A stretch of 9,513 bases of DNA from the NCBI GenBank assembly GCA_049515555.1, contig JBEKTY010000243.1, forward strand, positions 1 to 9,513, given 5' to 3'. The position numbers and the translations under genes are program-made. The DNA is from JBEKTY01 sp049515555. GTDB lineage: Bacteria; Planctomycetota; Planctomycetia; Pirellulales; Thermoguttaceae. Shown piece by piece: positions 4,454-9,513 of this stretch. The number at the start of each line of letters is the position of its first letter. Positions within the stretch are counted from its first letter, which is position 1. The notes below the pieces were generated by a model. The model saw nothing but the letters and a program-made list of their open reading frames with translations. It did no database searches and was not told where the DNA came from.

Positions 4454-7162
4454 TCACTTGTTCAACACTTCGTCGAGATTCATTAACTGGTTGGCGAGCA
4501 TGGTCCAGGCGGCCAGGGTGGCCGCGTCGATGGCCGGATCGGCCTTCGACTGGCCCACCGCCAGCAGCGCCTGGGCTTCCGGCGGATGGGCCCGGTAGAA
4601 CTGCAGCAGCTTCTCGAGCGTCGTCAGGGCCACCTGGCTTTCCTCGGGCCGGAAGGGGCGCAGGAGCAGCCGTCGGACGACGAAATCCAGACGGCTCTCG
4701 CCAGTCGCGCCGCCATCTTTCAAAGCGGTCTGGGCCAGGCGCCGCGCAGACTCGACGAATTGCGGATCGTCGAGCGTGACCAGGGCCTGGAGCGGCGTGT
4801 TGGTCCGCTCGCGGCGGACGGTGCAGGTTTCGCGGCTGGGGGCGTTGAGGATGTCCATCGAAGCCGGCGGCGCCGCCCGCTTCCAAAACGTGTACATGCT
4901 GCGGCGATACAGGTTCTCGCCCTCGTCTTGCTTGTAGTAGCGGGTATTGCTCTCCATCATGGCCACGGCTTCCCACACGCCGTCGGGCTGGTAGGGCTTG
5001 ACGCTCGGCCCGCCGATCTTCGGCGCCATGAGGCCGCTTGCGGCCAGGGCGTAGTCGCGGACCATCTCGGCATCCATGCGGAAACGCGGCCCGCGCGACA
5101 GCAGGCGGTTGGGCGGATCCTTCTCCAGCTTCTCCGGCGTGGCTACCGATGCCTGCCGATAGGCGGCGCTGGTGACCAGCAGCCGAAACAGCTTCTTCAC
5201 GTCCCAGCCCGACTCGCGGAACTCTACCGCCAGCCAATCCAGCAACTCGCCATGCGACGGCATCTCGCCGTTGACGCCGAAATCCTCGGCGGTCCGCACC
5301 AAGCCCATGCCGAAAACTTCCTGCCAGAAGCGGTTCACCGTCACGCGGGCGGTCAGCGGCTGCTCGGGCCGTAGCAGCCAGCGGGCCAAACCGAGCCGGT
5401 TCCGCGGCAAATCGGCGGGCATGGGCGGCAGCAGGGCCGGCGTGGCGGCGGCCACCGGCTCGCGCCGCTTGTCGTATTCGCCGCGGTACAGCACGAACGC
5501 CGTGGCGGGCTCGTTTCGCTCTTGCATTACGTGGGCCGCGGTGCCCCGCGCTTGCACGGCCGCCTGCTCCGGCTCCAGGGCCGCCACGCGGGCCGTCAGC
5601 TCGCCATACGGCCGGTCGTCCGGCAGCCACCCGTCGAACAGCTCGTTGCGCTCGGCGTCCGAAAGCCCGACGGCCGCCACGGCGGCCAGCCGCCGGTCGA
5701 AGTCGGCGCGGACGATCTTTTTCCGCTCTTCCAACTGCCGGCGGGCATCGGCCAGATCCTTCTCCAGGGCGGGCCAGCGGCCGCGATCGGCCTCGGCGGG
5801 CACGAAGACCGTCGGCGGCGTGTCCTTGACGTTGCCGTCCATCGCGGCTTGCGTCGTGTTGTTGAAGAAGGCCGACATCTGGTAGAACTCTTTCTGGCTG
5901 AGCGGGTCGAACTTGTGGTCGTGGCACACCGCGCAGCCCGCCGTCAGCCCCAGCCACACCCGGGCCGTCGTCTCGGTGCGGTCGCGGGCGTAGAGCACCA
6001 GGTATTCCTCGCCAATCACGCCGCCTTCGTTGGTCGTGATGTTGCAGCGGTTGAACCCCGTCGCCACCCGCTGCTCCAGCGTGGGCTCGGGCAGCAGATC
6101 GCCCGCAAGCTGCTCGATCGTGAAGCGGTCGAACGGCTCATTGCGGTTGAAGGCCTCGATCACCCAGTCGCGATAGGACCACATCTCGCGGTAGTTGTCG
6201 AAATGGATGCCGTGCGTGTCGGCGTAGCGGGCGGCGTCCAGCCAGTAGCGGGCGCGGTGCTCGCCCCAACGCTTCGAGGCCAGCAGCCGGTCGACGAGAT
6301 TCTCGTAGGCCGCCGGCGACGGGTCGTTGACCAGCGCCTCGACCTCGGCCGGCGCGGGCGGCAGGCCGGTCAGGTCCAGGCTCAATCGCCGGGCGAGCGT
6401 GCGGCGGTCGGCCTCCGCCGCCGGCGGCAGGCCGCGCTCGTCGAGCGCCGCGAGTACGAATGCGTCGATGGGGTTCCGGACCCAGGCCGGATTCTTGACG
6501 GCCGGCGGCTGCGGACGCACCGGCGCGATCAACGACCAACTGGGCTGATACTCCGCGCCCGCGGCGATCCACCGCCGCAGGCGCTCCTTCTGCGACGGGG
6601 TCAGCGTCTTGTGCGACGCCCGCGGCGGCATGCGCTCGGCCGGATCGTCGGAAAACACGCGGCTGATAAGCTCGCTCTCGTCCGGCTTGCCCGGCACGAA
6701 GGCCCCATGCTTCACGGCCGACTGGCGCTGGTCCAGCCGCAGCCCCGCCTTGCGCGCGGCGCTGTCGGGTCCGTGACAGGGGAAGCAGTTTTCGGCAAGG
6801 ATCGGGCGGACGTCGCGGTTGAAGAGAATCGCTTCGGCCGCCCCCAGGTTAACAACCGATATCGCCGTCAGACACACCACGGCGATGCCGCAAAAGAACC
6901 CCGTCGCCGTATCCAGTCCCCTCTCCCTCCGGGAGAGGGTTAGGGTGAGGGCTGGCCCAAGTTCGGCGCGGGTCTCCCGACCAAGTTCGGCGCGGGTCTC
7001 CCGACCCCGCCGCAGGCTGACCGAAGGTCTCCGGGCTCGGGAGACCTTCGGTCGGCGGTGTGGCTCGGTCGGAGACCGGCCACAACGCGCGGAAGAATCC
7101 GTGAAGACCCGATGGTGGGGCTCGCTGCGCTCGACCCACCCTACTGTGTATCTCCGCAACAT
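4454..7162 (-). CDS. PSCyt1-DUF1549-DUF1553 (PSD1) planctomycete cytochrome-like protein; start uncertain
   Basis: This large secreted protein has the classic planctomycete arrangement. A PSCyt1 domain with haem motif CFPCH (126-130, in ILAENCFPCHGPD) is followed by MPPR at 178-181. A DUF1549 domain spans about 229-435 (RRLSLDLTGLPP, RWGEHRARYWLDAARYADT, and a second haem motif CAVCH at 410-414 in CAVCHDHKFDP). A DUF1553 domain spans about 585-840 (NRFWQEVFGMGLVRTAEDFG, RTNTPLQALVTLDDPQF). A role in periplasmic electron transfer linked to sugar or glycan processing is commonly assumed for this family and is unproven. The hydrophobic export segment is at about 88-110 (GFFCGIAVVCLTAISVV). Everything before residue 83 is translated dispersed repeat. 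The only in-frame ATG is at 7162, three bases after the upstream stop codon and without a good ribosome-binding site. In-frame alternatives are CTG at 6916, just behind the GGAGGGAGAGG of a REP hairpin, and GTG at 6880 or 6877, which would cut the signal. The body is certain; the start is not. Confidence 0.93.
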   Translation of the reverse strand: MLRRYTVGWVERSEPHHRVFTDSSARCGRSPTEPHRRPKVSRARRPSVSLRRGRETRAELGRETRAELGPALTLTLSRRERGLDTATGFFCGIAVVCLTAISVVNLGAAEAILFNRDVRPILAENCFPCHGPDSAARKAGLRLDQRQSAVKHGAFVPGKPDESELISRVFSDDPAERMPPRASHKTLTPSQKERLRRWIAAGAEYQPSWSLIAPVRPQPPAVKNPAWVRNPIDAFVLAALDERGLPPAAEADRRTLARRLSLDLTGLPPAPAEVEALVNDPSPAAYENLVDRLLASKRWGEHRARYWLDAARYADTHGIHFDNYREMWSYRDWVIEAFNRNEPFDRFTIEQLAGDLLPEPTLEQRVATGFNRCNITTNEGGVIGEEYLVLYARDRTETTARVWLGLTAGCAVCHDHKFDPLSQKEFYQMSAFFNNTTQAAMDGNVKDTPPTVFVPAEADRGRWPALEKDLADARRQLEERKKIVRADFDRRLAAVAAVGLSDAERNELFDGWLPDDRPYGELTARVAALEPEQAAVQARGTAAHVMQERNEPATAFVLYRGEYDKRREPVAAATPALLPPMPADLPRNRLGLARWLLRPEQPLTARVTVNRFWQEVFGMGLVRTAEDFGVNGEMPSHGELLDWLAVEFRESGWDVKKLFRLLVTSAAYRQASVATPEKLEKDPPNRLLSRGPRFRMDAEMVRDYALAASGLMAPKIGGPSVKPYQPDGVWEAVAMMESNTRYYKQDEGENLYRRSMYTFWKRAAPPASMDILNAPSRETCTVRRERTNTPLQALVTLDDPQFVESARRLAQTALKDGGATGESRLDFVVRRLLLRPFRPEESQVALTTLEKLLQFYRAHPPEAQALLAVGQSKADPAIDAATLAAWTMLANQLMNLDEVLNK
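6916..6952. repeat. REP-like hairpin, copy 3, at the 5' end of the DUF1549/DUF1553 gene
   Basis: All 37 bp are identical to 2646-2682. If the gene starts at 7162, the repeat is translated as about residues 71-83 (ALTLTLSRRERGL). It lies directly upstream of the export segment. On the minus strand its GGAGGGAGAGG could act as a ribosome-binding site. Confidence 0.9.
6957..7004. repeat. Tandem 24-bp direct repeat, two exact copies
   Basis: The unit at 6957-6980 is repeated exactly at 6981-7004. On the minus strand it reads as GRETRAEL twice in the DUF1549/DUF1553 frame. Each unit contains the half-palindrome GGTCTCCCGA, related to the neighbouring inverted repeat at 7019-7053. Confidence 0.9.
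7019..7053. repeat. 14-bp perfect inverted repeat (GGTCTCC/GGAGACC family)
   Basis: Arms GACCGAAGGTCTCC (7019-7032) and GGAGACCTTCGGTC (7040-7053) enclose a 7-nt loop. A related GGTCGGAGACC follows at about 7068-7078. With the tandem units at 6957-7004 this makes four related palindromic cores within about 120 bp. The type resembles dispersed repeats in other planctomycete genomes. Confidence 0.85.
7112..7144. repeat. Dispersed GGTGGG...CCCACC repeat
   Basis: GGTGGG (7114-7119) and CCCACC (7135-7140) are inverted around a core, CTCGCTGCGCTCG. This resembles a repeat found in very many bacterial genomes whose usual translation is GWVERSEPHH. That peptide appears at residues 8-17 of the longest version of the DUF1549/DUF1553 frame, which indicates that this N-terminus is repeat-derived. 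Confidence 0.75.
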
Positions 7163-7165
7163 AAA

Positions 7166-7576
7166 CTACTTCGTAATCTCCGCCGGCAGTTTCCCCTGGC
7201 GGATCACCTCGCCGAAGGTGGGCGAGCGGGGATCATCAGGATTGCTTTTCATGGCGGCCACCTTCTCCAGGGCAACCTGTATCTTCGGCTTGTCCTTCAC
7301 GTCGGTCTCGCGTTTGAGGAACTTGGCCAACGCCTGCCCGTAGGCGTTGCGGTTCGTCCGATCGTCGCCCACGTGGCACAGATTACAGCCGGCCTCCAGG
7401 AACGCTTCGCGGAAAGCGACGTCCTTGGGGTCGTTGCTGTCGGCCTTGACGTACTTCGCGCGGAAACCGTCGCGAAAGGCCTTGTCGGCGCTGGCCGGAA
7501 GAGCACTAGCCGCCACGAGCCCCGCGGCAATCAATATCGCCACGCCGGCCGAAGGCAGTGCGCACTGCTTTGTCAT
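7166..7576 (-). CDS. Small secreted monohaem cytochrome c-like protein
   Basis: This 136-residue protein has a signal peptide at residues 1-30 (AILIAAGLVAASALPASA, with cleavage before DKAF). The mature part is short and charged, with one haem-attachment motif CNLCH (64-68) and a conserved-looking tail (KVAAMKSNPDDPRSPTFGEVIRQGKLP). M109 is a candidate axial haem ligand. Small proteins of this pattern occur beside DUF1549/DUF1553 genes in planctomycetes and may pass electrons to or from them. The ATG at 7576 is chosen because GAGAGG lies 8 nt upstream; a GTG at 7585 would overlap that site. The stop codon is three bases before the ATG at 7162, so the next gene is probably co-transcribed. The precise family name is unknown to me. 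Confidence 0.88.
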   Translation of the reverse strand: MTKQCALPSAGVAILIAAGLVAASALPASADKAFRDGFRAKYVKADSNDPKDVAFREAFLEAGCNLCHVGDDRTNRNAYGQALAKFLKRETDVKDKPKIQVALEKVAAMKSNPDDPRSPTFGEVIRQGKLPAEITK

Positions 7577-7584
7577 CGCAAGCA

Positions 7585-7590
7585 CCTCTC
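7585..7590 (-). promoter_or_regulatory. Shine-Dalgarno GAGAGG of the cytochrome-like gene
   Basis: The minus strand reads GAGAGG, eight bases, then ATG at 7576-7574. It selects this start over the in-frame GTG at 7585. Just upstream, 7599-7611 is an odd palindrome (AACGGT-T-ACCGTT) of unknown meaning. Confidence 0.7.
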
Positions 7591-7643
7591 GAAGACGGAA
7601 CGGTTACCGTTGCATTGTCAGCCTATGGCGCCAGTTCATTATA

Positions 7644-8525
7644 TCACTGTTCGGCGGCAAGCTTTTTCCAGGCCCCCATGGTGGGTGCGAGAATGGACCG
7701 GGCGTCGGCGTTGATGCCATAGCCCTGGAAACCGATGGGGCCGGCGAAGGCCGTCTTTTTCAGCGTCCGCAGCACAATTCGGACGTCAAACGTGCCCTTG
7801 TCGAGCGTCTGGATGAGGCGATTCCACTGCGGCCCGGCCACGCCTGAATCGGCGCCGCTGACGGTGACCGTCGTAAGGACCGGCTTTGCCTCTTCCAACA
7901 GCGTGGGGATGAGCCGCTCGTCGCCCGCCGCCAGGCAATGGCAGAGGTTGAAAGTCACGCCGAACTGCGGATGATCGACGAGCTTGGCCAGTTTCGTGGC
8001 GTCGCCGAAGCGGGCCGTCCATTCGCCGAAGTGCGGGTAGATGGCGATCCGCCCTCCGGCGGCGGCGGCCACGTCGGCCAGGGCCCGCAGTTTCAGCACC
8101 AGCGGTTCCCGGCCCGTCAGCCGATCGAAGGCCGGTCCTTGCCCGCCCAGGTGCAGCCAGATGATCGTGCCGTGTCCCTTGAGCGTTTCCATGAGCTTGG
8201 CCAGTTGCGGCGAGTAGCTCAGATCGCCCTTGGGGCTCACCTGGGCGGAGCAGTAGATGGTGAACATCTTCAGGCCGCGCTGCTCGCATTCGGCGCGCAT
8301 GGCTTTCACTTGATCCGGGGCCTGTTCGGTCCAGGCAATGCCGGCGTAGCCCAGTTGCTTGACCAGGTCCAACTGCTGAGGCGTCGTGAGCCCCGGCCGG
8401 TTGAACGACGTATCCATGGCATAGAACGGGTTGGCCAGTCCGGCCGGCGACGCCGTTTGCGCCGCCGCCGAGCCGGCCACGGCAAGCAGCATCGCCATTG
8501 CAAGACCGCAAAGTTCACGTTTCAT
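7644..8525 (-). CDS. Secreted sugar phosphate isomerase/epimerase-like (xylose-isomerase-type TIM barrel) protein
   Basis: This 293-residue protein has a signal peptide at 1-23 (LAMAMLLAVAGSAAAQ). The rest is a xylose-isomerase-like TIM barrel (AP_endonuc_2 superfamily). Recognisable strands and loops are LDLVKQLGYAGIAWTE (53-68), RGLKMFTIYC (83-92), RIAIYPHFGEW (159-169), FGVTFNLCHCLAAGDE (188-203), VTVSGAD (221-227) and GPIGFQGYGI (262-271). In typical sugar isomerases the metal is held by acidic residues. Here the matching positions appear to be H165, N193-H196 and Q267, which agrees with the planctomycete subfamily I recall but leaves catalysis open. Export argues against a cytoplasmic sugar-phosphate substrate. 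The start at 8525 is preferred over longer in-frame options (ATG 8537, TTG 8561) because GGAG lies 6 nt upstream. It follows the upstream gene by 40 bp and precedes the cytochrome-like gene by 67 bp, consistent with one operon. Confidence 0.9.
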   Translation of the reverse strand: MKRELCGLAMAMLLAVAGSAAAQTASPAGLANPFYAMDTSFNRPGLTTPQQLDLVKQLGYAGIAWTEQAPDQVKAMRAECEQRGLKMFTIYCSAQVSPKGDLSYSPQLAKLMETLKGHGTIIWLHLGGQGPAFDRLTGREPLVLKLRALADVAAAAGGRIAIYPHFGEWTARFGDATKLAKLVDHPQFGVTFNLCHCLAAGDERLIPTLLEEAKPVLTTVTVSGADSGVAGPQWNRLIQTLDKGTFDVRIVLRTLKKTAFAGPIGFQGYGINADARSILAPTMGAWKKLAAEQ

Positions 8526-8531
8526 GGCTGT

Positions 8532-8535
8532 CTCC
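8532..8535 (-). promoter_or_regulatory. Shine-Dalgarno GGAG of the isomerase-like gene
   Basis: The minus strand reads GGAG, six bases, then ATG at 8525-8523. It decides between three in-frame starts. The 40-bp gap also holds AACCGGTT (8542-8549) and the small palindrome TTGTT-A-AACAA (8551-8561). Confidence 0.65.
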
Positions 8536-8565
8536 ATCTTGAACCGGTTATTGTTAAACAAGCCC

Positions 8566-9513
8566 TTACTGGAAGCGGAACGTCGTCACCGCGCCGCCCG
8601 GCACTTCGATCTCGATCTCCCACGTCTTCCACACGTTCCATTTGGCGGTCACGGGAAGGATGGCGATTGCTTCACCGCGCGGGGGAACCTCCGCCACGGC
8701 GCCGGCGGCGAAAACATCGCCGCCTTTGTCCTTGGGATTGCGCAAACGCACCTTCACGTTCCGGGCGGCGCGCTGGCCCACGTTCATCAAGTATGCCCGC
8801 ATGGTCTTGGGCTCGACCAGCTTTCCGGGGTCGGCCGCGCTGCGGTCCGGCTCGACCCACACCGGCGAGGCGACCAGCGCGGGCTGCTCGTGGCGGCCGG
8901 AGAAGAGCCGGGCCAGGGTCTTGACGTCGTCCGGCAGCCCCGCACCGTCGGTGGGCAGCTCGAAGAAGCGGCTGCACAGCGCATCGGCCTGGGCCATCAG
9001 CTCGGGCGTGGCCGCGCAAAAGAAGCCGACGCCCGGCGACTCGGGCGCGATCAACCGTACGAAGCGGAGCTGCCGCTGGAGCTCCTCCGGGGTCCGTGCC
9101 CACAGCTCGCCCGGGTTGCCGCCCGTCCCCAGCCCCAGCGCCACGATGGTCTTGGGCAGCAGGCCGTGCATCCGCGCCGCGTGGACCTGCGTGGCGATCC
9201 ACCAGTAGTCCTTCTTGTCGCCCACGTAGCATTCCAGCATTACCAGGCTGGCCACGTCGCGGTAGGCCTCGGCCAGGACCTTGGGGATCGGGCCGCGCAT
9301 CTCCCACACGCTCAGGGCCAGGTCCGGCCGCTGGCGCTTGGTCTGGCGGAGGATCGCGGCCGACTTCTGATCGGTCTGGCCGCCGAAGTCGAAGCCGAAC
9401 TCGTCGATGGAGACCACCGGTCGGGGATTGCCGCCGTAGTCCAGATGCGTCAGGATGTCCACGGCCTTGTCGGCGGGGTTCCGCAGCAGGTCGAACCACG
9501 TGTGGCCGACGGC
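8566..9513 (-). CDS. TIM-barrel (glycosidase-like) protein with C-terminal beta-sandwich, 5' end outside window
   Basis: The frame is open from the window edge (9513) to TAA at 8568-8566, giving 315 visible residues. A GTG at 9462 lies within continuous sequence (LLRNPADKAVDILTHLDYGG) and is not a believable start. The visible part alternates strands and helices in TIM-barrel style (PVVSIDEFGFDFGG, LALSVWEMRGPIP, SLVMLECYVGDKKDYWW, TIVALGLGTGG, GVGFFCA). Acidic residues at strand ends (the E in IDEFGF, the E in VWEMRG, the E in LECYVG) resemble glycosidase active sites, but I cannot assign a family. From about residue 215 the sequence becomes a beta-sandwich-like domain (AYLMNVGQRAARNVKVRL, ending EIEVPGGAVTTFRFQ), as found in CARDB/NEW3-type modules. 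It is the first visible gene of the minus-strand unit. A signal peptide cannot be assessed. Confidence 0.8.
   Translation of the reverse strand, partial: AVGHTWFDLLRNPADKAVDILTHLDYGGNPRPVVSIDEFGFDFGGQTDQKSAAILRQTKRQRPDLALSVWEMRGPIPKVLAEAYRDVASLVMLECYVGDKKDYWWIATQVHAARMHGLLPKTIVALGLGTGGNPGELWARTPEELQRQLRFVRLIAPESPGVGFFCAATPELMAQADALCSRFFELPTDGAGLPDDVKTLARLFSGRHEQPALVASPVWVEPDRSAADPGKLVEPKTMRAYLMNVGQRAARNVKVRLRNPKDKGGDVFAAGAVAEVPPRGEAIAILPVTAKWNVWKTWEIEIEVPGGAVTTFRFQ

Noticed and set aside
5522..6943. 473-codon + strand frame opposite the DUF1549/DUF1553 gene
   Set aside because: Complement of a well-conserved gene; composition typical of antisense reading in GC-rich sequence.
7577..7643. Promoter or operator between the isomerase-like and cytochrome-like genes (AACGGT-T-ACCGTT palindrome)
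   Set aside because: Only one short palindrome and no convincing -35/-10 pair, so it is mentioned with the ribosome-binding site but not called.

Overview
The window reads as a GC-rich chromosome fragment from a planctomycete, most likely of the Pirellulales type. The main evidence is the adjacent PSCyt1/DUF1549/DUF1553 protein and DUF1501 protein, a gene pair that is a hallmark of that phylum. Secreted SUMF1-fold proteins, a Tat-exported protein and a very high density of dispersed palindromic repeats fit the same picture. No tRNA, rRNA, CRISPR array, transposase or phage gene was seen.

Layout. Positions 1-264 (+) hold the C-terminal end of a SUMF1 (formylglycine-generating-enzyme fold) protein. 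Positions 265-440 are a convergent intergenic gap with palindromes built on the core GGCACAC-TCC-GTGTGCC. Positions 441-2588 (-) encode a secreted 715-residue protein joining a glycosidase-like TIM barrel to a second, catalytically atypical SUMF1 domain. Positions 2589-2916 are the only stretch over 300 bases without a gene. It is filled with a REPIN-like double hairpin element, a dispersed repeat and a G-rich octamer array. Positions 2917-9513 (-) look like one tightly packed transcription unit. In transcription order it holds a partial TIM-barrel protein with a beta-sandwich end, a secreted xylose-isomerase-like protein, a small monohaem cytochrome-like protein, the PSCyt1/DUF1549/DUF1553 protein, and a DUF1501 protein with a Tat signal.

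How the genes may work together. Every complete product in the minus-strand unit has an export signal, so the unit probably acts in the periplasm or at the cell surface. Two kinds of carbohydrate-related TIM-barrel protein, three CXXCH haem sites on two proteins, and the DUF1549/DUF1553 plus DUF1501 pair suggest breakdown or oxidative processing of a glycan or sugar, with electrons passed to cytochromes. This is inference; substrates cannot be read from the sequence.

The most unusual signal is the repeats. At least seven repeat families occupy almost every non-coding gap. In two places they run in frame into genes: two 48-bp (16-codon) copies lie on either side of the Tat signal in the DUF1501 gene, and a mosaic of four families covers the place where the start of the DUF1549/DUF1553 gene should be, leaving that start unclear. 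Four palindrome families have TCCG at or next to their centres.
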